Source: a virus. From it: a stretch of DNA of 25,490 bases. The stretch covers positions 1 to 25,490 of IMG/VR virus record IMGVR_UViG_3300009610_000083; one strand, given 5' to 3'. The translations under genes were made by a program, and so were the position numbers. Under the pieces are notes generated by a model that was not told where the DNA came from, did no database searches, and worked only from the letters and a program-made list of their open reading frames with translations. This document shows, piece after piece, positions 1-6,810 of the stretch; the stretch's first letter is position 1; each line of letters starts with the position of its first letter.

Positions 1-2
1 CG

Positions 3-272
3 GTTGCATTCTTTGAAACTGGATGGACAGCGGCTGATCACAATCAGGCAATTGATAGAGTCCATGGAATCGGTCGAGGAATCAAAGGACAAAAGGTGCT
101 GATATACTGGCACGTCGCTCAAGACACTATCGAAGAGGATAAATGCAAAATCCTACAGAAGAAGCAAAGGATCGCAGATAGTACGTTGGATGGTAAGCAT
201 AAAGCCATAGCAGATAACGAGAGCATATATGATGCACTCGAACGTCGATTGCTCAAGCGGAGACACAAATGA
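3..272 (+). CDS. SNF2-family helicase, C-terminal fragment (5' end outside window)
   Basis: The reading frame is open from the window edge to a TGA at 270-272, giving 89 residues of a protein whose start lies upstream. It contains GWTAADHNQAIDRVHGIGRG, which matches motif VI of SWI2/SNF2 superfamily 2 helicases (usual form QAxDRxHRIGQ), followed by a strand and the segment DTIEEDKCKILQKKQ, which is the usual TIEE(K) continuation. The last Q of the RIGQ motif is replaced by RG. Family knowledge: phage SNF2 proteins are DNA translocases used in replication, recombination or transcription. Its stop overlaps the next start (ATGA), so it heads the operon seen here. The family call is firm; the role is inferred. 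Confidence 0.85.
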   Translation, partial: VAFFETGWTAADHNQAIDRVHGIGRGIKGQKVLIYWHVAQDTIEEDKCKILQKKQRIADSTLDGKHKAIADNESIYDALERRLLKRRHK

Positions 273-550
273 AGCAGATATTCATGGGTAACGCTAATTG
301 CAAATGCACTGGCAGTCAAATCGCAGAAGCGTATCAACTTCTCGCTGAGACATTGGAAATTATAAGTGGATTGCAGCAAATGCAATCATACCCAAACGAT
401 CTACGTTGTGTCGGCGAAACTGACAAAGAAATGAAAGTCAGGCAACAGAGCGTGGATGAGGATATTGATACGGCAGAACGACGAATCAACGAGAATGCAA
501 AGAAACTGTTTACAATGCTCACTGGCAGAAAAATCAAGCGGAGAAAGTGA
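269..550 (+). CDS. small hypothetical protein, predicted helical
   Basis: This 93-residue protein starts at an ATG overlapping the upstream stop (ATGA), with GGAG seven bases before it. The N-terminus carries CKC near residue 11. The rest is predicted mostly alpha-helical and charged, with a heptad-like stretch from about residue 55 to 80 and a basic C-terminal tail (GRKIKRRK). The single CxC and the basic tail could suggest nucleic-acid contact, but no known family is recognised. It sits between a SNF2 helicase and a putative DNA-binding protein in the same operon, so a replication or transcription accessory role is possible but unproven. Confidence 0.75.
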   Translation: MKQIFMGNANCKCTGSQIAEAYQLLAETLEIISGLQQMQSYPNDLRCVGETDKEMKVRQQSVDEDIDTAERRINENAKKLFTMLTGRKIKRRK

Positions 551-551
551 T

Positions 552-1016
552 ATGAGTGAAGTTGCTTATGATCCTCTCTACACCGAGAGTAAATCAAAAC
601 GACAAGGCAAACGCAGAAAGCTGAACGGCTTTCTGTACTTCCTCAGGCTGCGTAGAATGACCAGACGAAAATTCACAAACCTCACAGCGAAGCGGAACGA
701 AAAGATTGCCGACGTTGTTGAGTGTTTAATGATGTTATACTGCAGCAATCCAGAACAATTTGAGCAAAGTCTATATAACGCCGGCCTGCTTGCGATAGGA
801 ACACCCGACAATCGAAGGAAGAAGAAGCAGTGCAGATTCTTTGTCCGAAACTTACGACCAGCAACGAAAGAGAAATTCAAAGGAATGACAGAGCAGAGAG
901 GCACTGAAATGACAAGCATTATGGGTGCCATGATGCTTATGTATTGCAGGAACCCGGAAATCATTCGAGCCTATCTGCCAGAAGTCAAAACAAACAGAAT
1001 GAGGAGCAACAAATGA
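552..1016 (+). CDS. putative tandem ribbon-helix-helix DNA-binding protein
   Basis: This 154-residue basic protein starts at ATG 552, where GGAG lies eight bases upstream; an in-frame ATG 96 bases earlier lies inside the previous gene and is less likely. Two copies of a roughly 48-residue unit are visible, at about residues 26-74 and 94-142. Each has a short strand (FLRLRR, FFVRNLR), a helix (TRRKFTNLTAKR, TKEKFKGMTEQRG) and a second hydrophobic helix ending in M-L-x-Y-C-x-N-P-E. That strand-helix-helix order is the layout of Arc/MetJ-type ribbon-helix-helix repressors, which normally dimerise. Two units in one chain would form a pseudo-dimer. The repeat is seen directly; the fold and regulatory role are inferred. 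Confidence 0.75.
   Translation: MSEVAYDPLYTESKSKRQGKRRKLNGFLYFLRLRRMTRRKFTNLTAKRNEKIADVVECLMMLYCSNPEQFEQSLYNAGLLAIGTPDNRRKKKQCRFFVRNLRPATKEKFKGMTEQRGTEMTSIMGAMMLMYCRNPEIIRAYLPEVKTNRMRSNK
999..1016 (+). promoter_or_regulatory. translation start module, copy 1
   Basis: The 18 bases atgaggagcaacaaatga contain a GAGGAG ribosome binding site and the ATG of the 54-residue membrane protein, overlapping the stop of the upstream gene. The identical 18 bases recur at 1174-1191, before the primase start. Confidence 0.8.
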
Positions 1017-1177
1017 TATTCTGGATCATAGTCGCATCAATCGTGTTAGTTACTGCTTTTGCAGTAGCAGTAACAGCCGAAGCTTATGGAGGTCAGCATC
1101 CATTGTGGATTTGCGTTTGGGTTATACTCATGACATTGATAACCAAAAACCTAATTATGTGCTTCCTGAAACGATGA
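1013..1177 (+). CDS. small two-helix membrane protein
   Basis: This 54-residue protein starts at ATG 1013, six bases after GAGGAG and overlapping the upstream stop. Residues 2-21 form one hydrophobic segment rich in V, A and I. Residues about 30-50 form a second (LWICVWVILMTLITKN), ending in a short basic tail FLKR. Both are long enough to span the membrane, with a short AEAYGGQHP loop between them. Small membrane proteins are common in phage early regions, with roles from host-membrane remodelling to exclusion, but nothing specific is recognised. It lies directly before the primase and shares its translation start module. Confidence 0.75.
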   Translation: MIFWIIVASIVLVTAFAVAVTAEAYGGQHPLWICVWVILMTLITKNLIMCFLKR

Positions 1178-1191
1178 GGAGCAACAAATGA
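1174..1191 (+). promoter_or_regulatory. translation start module, copy 2
   Basis: This is an exact copy of the 18 bases at 999-1016, placing GAGGAG six bases before the primase ATG at 1188. The duplicated leader suggests matched translation of the two genes or a local duplication. Confidence 0.8.
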
Positions 1192-2060
1192 CTCTAATCG
1201 AGATTCTTGACGAGTTGAACATCCCAACCGCTCCCGAAGATCATCATCATTGCCGCGAAGGCTGGATTCAAACTGACTGTCCTTACTGCTCACCAGACAC
1301 ACAGCGATGGCGCTTAGGCATCAATGAGCAACACTTCTACTGCAACTGCTGGAGTTGTGGTCGGCATAGTCTGACTGAAGCGCTGTCGATGTTATCATCC
1401 ACACAGAAGCGGGATGTATGGCAGATATTGGAACAAGCCGACAGACGCACAACGAAACATGAACAGATTATAGGTACGCTGAAGATACCTTCCGAAGTCG
1501 GCAAGTTAGAAGAATCGCACAAACGGTATCTAAGAAGCCGAAAGTTCAACCCAAACGAGATCGTTCGATTGTGGGGAATTCAAGGCATTGCCTTATCGAC
1601 TAGACTGGCTTGGCGTATCTTCATCCCGATTCATCTCAACGGCGAGGTCGTCAGCTGGACGACTAGATCGATCAGCGAGAACGTAGAACCTCGATACTAC
1701 TCTGCCAAGCTGATTGAAGAAAAGATTCATCACAAGAAACTGCTGTACGGCGAAGACTACGCACGGCATTCGATATGTGTCGTTGAAGGTCCGTTGGATG
1801 TCTGGAGCATAGGACCTGGGGCAGTAGCAACGTGTGGGACTGGTTTGATGGGAGATGCTCAAGTTGCCAGGATCGCCAAGTATCCTGTGAGATACATCTG
1901 CTTCGACAGTGAACGTGAGGCACAGAAGAGAGCCAACAAACTTGCCGATGATCTGGCTGTGTTCCCTGGAAAGACGACGATCTTGCAATTTGAAACAGGC
2001 AAAGATGCAAACTCGGCATCCAAATCCGAGATCAAACAAATTAGGAAAATGCTCAAATGA
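1188..2060 (+). CDS. dnaG: DNA primase, zinc-binding plus TOPRIM domains
   Basis: This 290-residue primase would make RNA primers for replication. Residues 31-57 hold a zinc ribbon (C31-x2-C34 and C54-x2-C57, with C52 nearby), the template-recognition module of DnaG/T7 gp4-type primases. The TOPRIM catalytic centre follows: VVEGPLDVW with E200 and D204, CFDSE with D240, and GKDAN with D273, which supply the metal-binding acids. It ends right after TOPRIM, so it is much shorter than bacterial DnaG (about 580 residues) and lacks both the helicase-binding domain and the fused helicase of T7 gp4; a separate helicase lies at 4189-5583. Start supported by GAGGAG. The stop overlaps the next ATG. Confidence 0.93.
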   Translation: MTLIEILDELNIPTAPEDHHHCREGWIQTDCPYCSPDTQRWRLGINEQHFYCNCWSCGRHSLTEALSMLSSTQKRDVWQILEQADRRTTKHEQIIGTLKIPSEVGKLEESHKRYLRSRKFNPNEIVRLWGIQGIALSTRLAWRIFIPIHLNGEVVSWTTRSISENVEPRYYSAKLIEEKIHHKKLLYGEDYARHSICVVEGPLDVWSIGPGAVATCGTGLMGDAQVARIAKYPVRYICFDSEREAQKRANKLADDLAVFPGKTTILQFETGKDANSASKSEIKQIRKMLK

Positions 2061-2551
2061 AAAACAAAGTAACTGCAAGTATCACATCAAAAGGCATGAA
2101 ATCAGACGAAATGTCGTTCTATAGAAAAATAGTATCAGCATACGCTCCAGGGCAGTGGATTCAATTGCCAAGACCTTTTCTTCATTTCCTTAACAGGGAT
2201 GAAGCCATCGCTCTGTCAGCCCTATTCGACAAAGCGGATAGACTAATAGCAAGAGAGCGTATTCCTAATGGCTGGTTCTATTACACAATGGAAGATATGG
2301 AGATTGATACCGGCATGGATAGAAATGTCCAGCAAAGAGTAATAAACAGCCTAATCAAAAAACGGATCATACAAAAGGAAAGACGAGGGATTCCAGCAAA
2401 ACGACATTTCAAATTGATGGTTGATAAGATCAATGATCTTGTTACTGAGGCAGTAGAGCACATAGACGAGCAAAAAAGAAGAATGCACAAAAACGAACGC
2501 AAGGCTTTGAAACAAAAATTGATCGAAGAACTAGAAGATGATGGTGATTAA
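2057..2551 (+). CDS. winged-helix protein, replication-initiator N-terminal-like
   Basis: This 164-residue protein is translationally coupled to the primase (ATGA overlap). The middle reads as a winged helix: WFYYTMEDMEIDTGMDRNVQ, then QRVINSLIKKRIIQKERRGI and PAKRHFKL, which is the common phage layout of a Thr/Met-led helix, a recognition helix and a wing ending in P-x-K-R-x-(F/Y). This arrangement occurs in DnaD-like and phage replication-initiation proteins. The C-terminal 45 residues form a charged, Lys/Glu-rich helix suited to coiled-coil contacts. The gene is followed by strong inverted repeats and by a protein resembling the second half of such initiators. The DNA-binding fold is likely; the initiator role is inferred from context. 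Confidence 0.75.
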   Translation: MKNKVTASITSKGMKSDEMSFYRKIVSAYAPGQWIQLPRPFLHFLNRDEAIALSALFDKADRLIARERIPNGWFYYTMEDMEIDTGMDRNVQQRVINSLIKKRIIQKERRGIPAKRHFKLMVDKINDLVTEAVEHIDEQKRRMHKNERKALKQKLIEELEDDGD

Positions 2552-2576
2552 TGCCTGCCTCAGTTTACTTACTTCT

Positions 2577-2618
2577 CAGTTGTACAGATTACTGGAAAGT
2601 GAGTAATCTGTACAACTG
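2577..2618. repeat. 17-bp perfect inverted repeat, possible origin or operator
   Basis: The arms cagttgtacagattact (2577-2593) and agtaatctgtacaactg (2602-2618) are perfect reverse complements around an 8-base spacer. The core tgagtaatct at 2600-2609 recurs as a direct repeat at 2624-2633. No T-tract follows, so this is unlikely to be a simple terminator. It lies in the largest gap of the early block, 2552-2708. Confidence 0.85.
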
Positions 2619-2672
2619 ACTTCTGAGTAATCTATATACCAGAAGTAATATAAGAAGAAACAACCAGAATAA

Positions 2673-2696
2673 GTGGTGATTCTGGCGAATCACCAC
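2673..2696. repeat. 9-bp inverted repeat upstream of a start codon
   Basis: The arms gtggtgatt (2673-2681) and aatcaccac (2688-2696) pair around ctggcg. An alternative 7-bp pairing, ccagaat (2664-2670) with attctgg (2680-2686), overlaps and would exclude it. The structure ends immediately before the GGAAAGGA ribosome binding site of the gene starting at 2709, so it could control its translation. The control is inference. Confidence 0.7.
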
Positions 2697-2708
2697 GGAA
2701 AGGATTTT

Positions 2709-3473
2709 ATGGGATTTGTTGATATGCCGAAACCTAACATATCACCATTCAATCTGAAATGTTCCCATCGCTTGGCAGATGTAGTAAGAAAGCAAAGAAA
2801 AGTAATGCGTCCCATTTATCCAAAAGTATGGGCACGAGACTTTGCCAAACTTCGATCCGTTGACGGCTTAAAAAAGAAACACATACGCAAAGTGCTGGAT
2901 TGGTATCTGCTCCATCTAGGTGAGGAGTATATCCCACAAGCTTATTCAGCCAAAGGCTTCCGTGAGAAGTTTGAAGCCATAGAAAGGGCTATGTTGCGAG
3001 ATCAGAAGCGCAACCCCCAACTGACAATCTCCGATCTTGCCAAAGAGATCGCCGGTAATTGCCGGAATGTGAACTGGCCAAAAGGATCAGATGCCAAACT
3101 ACCAATAGCTGTGCAGCTGTCGCTGGACAACTTCGTGAAGTTGCACAAAGCCCATTCGGAGTACGGAAAAGAGTTGGAGAAATTGTCTAGGAACAAAAGT
3201 GCCAATATCTCGCTGTGTTCTTTTTGGATGACGATGAGTACCGAACTGCATAACGCCAAATCGTTCATCATGCGATGGTTCACGATCTACATTCACAAAC
3301 GCAGAGCAAAATGGAAAGATTGGAACGGTGATCTAGTGAAAGACGCGTTCAGCAAGGATCATCCATTCTTCCAAGAGATCGGCAAAAAGCTATCTAACGA
3401 CTTTTCTGGCTCGCTGCAACATTGGAAGACATACATGGAGAGGATAAATGAGTTTCTTAAAAATGACGACTGA
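2709..3473 (+). CDS. hypothetical protein, possible replication-initiator C-terminal half
   Basis: I chose ATG 2709 because GGAAAGGA lies about six bases before it; an in-frame GTG at 2673 lies inside a hairpin without such a site. The product has 254 residues. The segment WARDFAKLRSVDGLKKKHIR followed by KVLDWYLLHLGEEYIPQAYS and FREKFEAIERAM resembles the conserved C-terminal module of many phage replication proteins, in which a Trp-led helical pair and a conserved S-x-x-F-R-x-K-F follow the winged helix. Residues from about 95 onward are helical, with no recognised motif. With the winged-helix gene just upstream, the two may be one initiator divided into two chains. No catalytic motif is visible. 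Confidence 0.7.
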   Translation: MGFVDMPKPNISPFNLKCSHRLADVVRKQRKVMRPIYPKVWARDFAKLRSVDGLKKKHIRKVLDWYLLHLGEEYIPQAYSAKGFREKFEAIERAMLRDQKRNPQLTISDLAKEIAGNCRNVNWPKGSDAKLPIAVQLSLDNFVKLHKAHSEYGKELEKLSRNKSANISLCSFWMTMSTELHNAKSFIMRWFTIYIHKRRAKWKDWNGDLVKDAFSKDHPFFQEIGKKLSNDFSGSLQHWKTYMERINEFLKNDD

Positions 3474-4176
3474 GCCTAAGAGTCTGAAACATAGCAAAGT
3501 AATCCAAGGTGATTGCCTGTCCGTTTTGCAGGATATAAAATCAAACACCTTTGATTCTATAATCACGGACCCTCCATATGGCATCGTAAACAAGTTTGGA
3601 ATAAACAAGAACAGCAAAGGCACAAGGACGTTAGAGTTCGAGTGGGATGATGAGGATACGAGTCAAATGGTATCAGATGCTTTGTCTTTATCTCTCAATT
3701 TGTGTAAACCAACTGCCTCTATATTTGTATTTACAAGCATAGACATTATAGGACAATTGATTCCGGTTGTTAGAGATCATGGGTTTACAGTTAAACCAGC
3801 AGCGTGGATCAAAAAATGCCCACCACCAGCTGGAAAAGGCAATTGGTGGCCATCCGGGTTTGAACTGGCATTTTATGGGTACAGGGGCAATCCTTGGTTT
3901 GGAGATAAAAATAGAAAACGATCTAACGTGTTTACTTATGATTCTATGCGGTTTGGTCAGCCAGGGAAAAACGGACATCCAACCCAAAAGCCTATTGCGC
4001 TGATGAGAAAAATAGTCAGAAGTATATGCCCAAGCGACGGGCTTGTGCTTGATCCATTTGCTGGCAGTGGTTCTACTTTAGAAGCTTGTGCTTTAGAAGG
4101 TAGACGTTTTGTAGGAATAGAAATCAACAAGAAATATGTTGATTTGATTTGGAGAAGGCTTCGTAGGTTTCAGTAA
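3448..4176 (+). CDS. beta-class N4-cytosine/N6-adenine DNA methyltransferase
   Basis: This 242-residue enzyme would transfer a methyl group from S-adenosylmethionine to an exocyclic amino group in DNA. Motif IV (TDPPYGI, residues 40-46) comes first, followed by the probable target-recognition region. HPTQKP (177-182) and the SAM-binding DPFAGSGST (202-210) with FVGIEI come last. This order is that of beta-class enzymes (Pfam N6_N4_Mtase). DPPY is usual for adenine methylation, though cytosine-N4 is not excluded. The start overlaps the previous gene by 26 bases and has GGAGAGG upstream. No restriction enzyme is adjacent, so it appears to be an orphan phage methyltransferase, perhaps against host restriction. 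Confidence 0.93.
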   Translation: MSFLKMTTEPKSLKHSKVIQGDCLSVLQDIKSNTFDSIITDPPYGIVNKFGINKNSKGTRTLEFEWDDEDTSQMVSDALSLSLNLCKPTASIFVFTSIDIIGQLIPVVRDHGFTVKPAAWIKKCPPPAGKGNWWPSGFELAFYGYRGNPWFGDKNRKRSNVFTYDSMRFGQPGKNGHPTQKPIALMRKIVRSICPSDGLVLDPFAGSGSTLEACALEGRRFVGIEINKKYVDLIWRRLRRFQ

Positions 4177-4188
4177 TGGAGTGCATCA

Positions 4189-5583
4189 ATGCGCGTTGTT
4201 GAGAAGAAAAGCGGAAATATCGAACGAACGATCTTAGTTGCAATGATCGTAAGTCGTTACGTTTTATCCAAAATCTCCGCCCATTGGGAAAAAGGCGGGT
4301 TTTTTGAATCAAAATGGGCGAACCTCATAGCCGGGTGGTGTGTCTCGTACTATAGTAAGTACAAGAAACCGCCCGGACCTATGATCGAATCGCTTTTTCG
4401 AGATTGGGCCGGAGCGAAAGAAAGGGATGCTGATACCGTGGATATGGTAGAACGATTCCTGAATCATCTGAACGGTGAGTACAAGCAACGAAAGCGAGGA
4501 CTCAACGAAGATTACATCATCGACCGTGCTGGTGAGCATTTCAACAAAGCGCTAGTAGGCATGACCGCCAAGGATATGGAGGACGATCTTGAGGCCGGCG
4601 ATGTGGAAAAAGCCGTGCAGCGAATGAAGTCTTTCAACAAGATACAATTGGGCATGGGTCATGGGATTGATTTGCTGTCCGACTTCTCAGCATTGGAGAA
4701 AGCATTCGAGTCCAAGAAGGAGCCGATCCTAGAATATCCTATGGCTGCCGGTGACTTTATTGGCGATGTAATCGAGCGGGATGGATTCGTTATGTTCATC
4801 GGACCTGAGAAGCGAGGCAAAAGTCATTGTCTGCTTGATGTCTCATGGAGGGGGTTCGAGCAACGCAGAAATGTCGCCATGTTCCAAGTAGGCGATATGA
4901 GTCAGTCACAGATCGAACGTCGGTTTGTTGTACGAGCGGCAAAACGTCCATGGAAGGAGGGTTCGTATCGAGTCCCGATCAAAATAACCAAAGTGGAAGA
5001 TGGGATGCCGGAGATTCAATATGAGGACAGGCATTGCGAAATGCCTCTAACTTTCAAAGAAGGACGGAAAGCATACAATCGAGCAAAAAAGAAATATGCT
5101 CCTGGATCAATCAAACTCAGCGTTCATCCAAGTGGAAGCATCAATGTCCCACAAATCCGAAGCATTATTCGAGATTGGGAAGAACATGAACAATGGGTGC
5201 CGGATATCGTTGTGATTGACTACGCCGATATTCTGGCTCCAATAGACCGCAAAGCAGATAAACGGGATCAGATCAATGAATCGTGGATCGCCATGCGGGG
5301 TCTGTCTCAAGAATTGCATTGCTGTGTAGTTACTGCCACACAATCCGATGCTGATAGCTATGATGCTAAACTGATCAGTATGAAAAATTTCAGCGAAGAC
5401 CACCGTAAGTGGGCGCACGTCACGGCAGCTATCGGCATAAATCAAGACGATGAAGAAAAAGAGGCAGGAATATTCAGGCTGAATTTTCCTGTTCGCCGCG
5501 AAGGATTCAATTCGCCAAGACGATACGTTACAATTGCTGGCTGTTTGGCTATCGGCAACCCGTGCATGAGAAGCGTATTATAA
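4189..5583 (+). CDS. DnaB/RecA-fold replicative helicase
   Basis: This 464-residue ATPase most likely unwinds the replication fork. An N-terminal helical region (about residues 1-165) precedes a RecA core with Walker A GPEKRGKS (205-212), Walker B DIVVIDYADIL (339-349), a sensor-like TATQSD (382-387) and a basic FPVRREG segment (433-439) where DnaB-type helicases place arginine fingers. The length matches DnaB (about 470 residues), but the N-terminal domain does not look like the standard one, and the core carries an insertion between about 255 and 305. GGAG sits seven bases before the start. It completes the primase-initiator-helicase set upstream. A recombinase of the RecA/Sak4 type is a less likely alternative because of its length. 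Confidence 0.87.
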   Translation: MRVVEKKSGNIERTILVAMIVSRYVLSKISAHWEKGGFFESKWANLIAGWCVSYYSKYKKPPGPMIESLFRDWAGAKERDADTVDMVERFLNHLNGEYKQRKRGLNEDYIIDRAGEHFNKALVGMTAKDMEDDLEAGDVEKAVQRMKSFNKIQLGMGHGIDLLSDFSALEKAFESKKEPILEYPMAAGDFIGDVIERDGFVMFIGPEKRGKSHCLLDVSWRGFEQRRNVAMFQVGDMSQSQIERRFVVRAAKRPWKEGSYRVPIKITKVEDGMPEIQYEDRHCEMPLTFKEGRKAYNRAKKKYAPGSIKLSVHPSGSINVPQIRSIIRDWEEHEQWVPDIVVIDYADILAPIDRKADKRDQINESWIAMRGLSQELHCCVVTATQSDADSYDAKLISMKNFSEDHRKWAHVTAAIGINQDDEEKEAGIFRLNFPVRREGFNSPRRYVTIAGCLAIGNPCMRSVL

Positions 5584-5654
5584 TGGCTAAACACAGCAAC
5601 AAAAAATTCTCAGACTGTCGGTTTTAGCCAACCCGATATGTCCTGAGTACCGAA

Positions 5655-5675
5655 TTGCGAGAGCGTTTCTCGCAA
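5655..5675 (+). terminator. hairpin downstream of helicase, weak terminator candidate
   Basis: ttgcgaga (5655-5662) pairs with tctcgcaa (5668-5675) around gcgtt, an 8-bp perfect stem. No T-run follows directly; the nearest is about 25 bases on. A second pairing, tggctaaa (5584-5591) with tttagcca (5623-5630), has a long loop. The 133-base gap 5584-5716 may hold a terminator and the promoter for the next gene, but no clear promoter boxes are visible. Confidence 0.4.
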
Positions 5676-5716
5676 CTGTTCGCCCTGCTTCAATGTTCCG
5701 TTTTTAGGAGTTCTAA

Positions 5717-6730
5717 ATGATGAAGGTCAAACTGAGCAAGCTTCGCGAGTTGTTCCAAGCCTGTGGCTACGGCAACGCGGCGAAGTGGGATGCCGACAAG
5801 ATGGCGTCGAAAGTCGGCGACATGGCAGAGCTGATCGACAAGGACACGGCCGCCGGCATCGAAGACGAGGATTTGCAAAAGCTGTACAAGCAGCTGAAGA
5901 AGGCAATGAAGGATGAGGACGAGATCGAGATCATCGAAGGCAAGGACGACGATGACAAGCCGAAGAAGAAAAAGAAAGCAAAAGATGACGACGAAGAAGA
6001 TGATGACGATGATGAGGATGAAGATGATGCCGAAGAAGATGAGGATGGCGATGAAGATGCAGATGATGAGGACGACGAGAAGCCTGCCAAGAAGAAGAAA
6101 GGCAAGAAGGCAGCGGATGAAGATGATGACGATGACGACGATGACGACGCCGATGACGATGACGATGCCGACGATGAAGATGACGAAGAGGAAGAAAAGC
6201 CGGCAAAAAAGAAGGCAAAGAAGAAACCGGCAAAGGATGAAGACGACGATGACGATGACGAAGACGATGATGGAAATGATGGCGAAGACGATGAAGACGA
6301 TGATGATGACGAAGACGAGAAGCCTACCAAGAAGAAGAAAGGCAAAAAGAAGAAGGCAGACGATGACGACGATGACGACGACGATGAACCGAAGAAGAAA
6401 AAGAAGAAGAAGCTGGGCCGGGCTGGTGGCAAGTCTGGCGGCGTGATCGGCTACTTCCGAAACTTGCTGAAGAAGGCTGGCGAGGCCGGCACTTTGATGA
6501 AAGAGAAGAAAATCAAGGCCGCGCTAGAGAATAAGTTTCCAGATCGCGACATTGATGGTATGATGATTACATTCCGTAGCCAGGTGCCGACACGGTTCTT
6601 CAAAGGCGGGGTGTGGGTCCAAGGTAGTCGGGAAGAGGGTTGGATGATCGTCGGCGAAGGCAAGATTCCGACAGGAATGAAAAAGTGGCGTGGTACGAAG
6701 AAGAAGCAGAAGAGCGAAGACGACGAATAA
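5717..6730 (+). CDS. charge-block low-complexity protein with folded ends
   Basis: This 337-residue protein has three parts. Residues 1-75 are helical and folded-looking (LRELFQACGYGNAAKWDADK). Residues about 76-240 alternate runs of Asp/Glu with Lys clusters such as KPAKKKKGKK. Residues about 243-315 form a second domain (VIGYFRNLLKKAGEAGTL, then RSQVPTRFFKGGVWVQG and GWMIVGEGK) that resembles a winged helix. AGGAG lies six bases before the first of two adjacent ATGs. Part of the low-complexity DNA is nearly identical to the SSB gene at 24287. It is monocistronic-looking, with a strong terminator behind it, which suggests heavy expression. Function unknown; a nucleic-acid mimic or binding or condensing protein is speculation. 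Confidence 0.85.
   Translation: MMKVKLSKLRELFQACGYGNAAKWDADKMASKVGDMAELIDKDTAAGIEDEDLQKLYKQLKKAMKDEDEIEIIEGKDDDDKPKKKKKAKDDDEEDDDDDEDEDDAEEDEDGDEDADDEDDEKPAKKKKGKKAADEDDDDDDDDDADDDDDADDEDDEEEEKPAKKKAKKKPAKDEDDDDDDEDDDGNDGEDDEDDDDDEDEKPTKKKKGKKKKADDDDDDDDDEPKKKKKKKLGRAGGKSGGVIGYFRNLLKKAGEAGTLMKEKKIKAALENKFPDRDIDGMMITFRSQVPTRFFKGGVWVQGSREEGWMIVGEGKIPTGMKKWRGTKKKQKSEDDE
5943..6069 (+). repeat. long direct repeat, copy A (other copy in SSB gene)
   Basis: This 127-base coding segment matches 25049-25160 base for base, apart from one 15-base (five-codon) stretch, gacgatgatgaggat, that is present only here. The same reading frame is used in both genes. Confidence 0.92.
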
Positions 6731-6751
6731 ACCCGCCATCCGCGACGACAT

Positions 6752-6788
6752 GGGCGGACCAGTTGTTCTGGTCCGCCCGTTGTTTTCA
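6752..6788 (+). terminator. strong rho-independent terminator
   Basis: gggcggaccag (6752-6762) pairs perfectly over 11 bp with ctggtccgccc (6768-6778) around ttgtt, followed by gttgttttcattt. This is a classic intrinsic terminator closing the 5717-6730 gene. Confidence 0.92.
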
Positions 6789-6810
6789 TTTCCTTTAGGA
6801 GATTCATGTT

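Noticed and set aside
2577-2618. 17-bp hairpin as an intrinsic terminator
   Set aside because: The stem is A/T-mixed and no T-tract follows; the repeated core outside the stem fits a protein-binding element better.
2673-2708. GTG start at 2673 extending the 2709 gene by 12 codons
   Set aside because: It lies in a hairpin arm and has no ribosome binding site, while ATG 2709 has GGAAAGGA at good spacing.
6203-6212. A-AAA-AAG slippery heptamer in phase in the charge-block gene, a possible -1 frameshift site
   Set aside because: The -1 frame stops within about ten codons, no stimulating structure follows, and A-rich Lys runs make such heptamers frequent by chance.
5767-6432. Long open frame on the minus strand opposite the charge-block gene, made almost wholly of Ser and Phe
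   Set aside because: It is the mirror of Asp/Glu/Lys codon repeats (GAT/GAC/AAG read backward), has no ribosome binding site and no protein-like composition. The same applies to minus-strand frames at 6966-7226 and 24816-25448.
5913-6446. Met/Arg/Thr-rich frame overlapping the charge-block gene
   Set aside because: It is an out-of-frame reading of GATGAC-type repeats, with no folded segment and no start signal.
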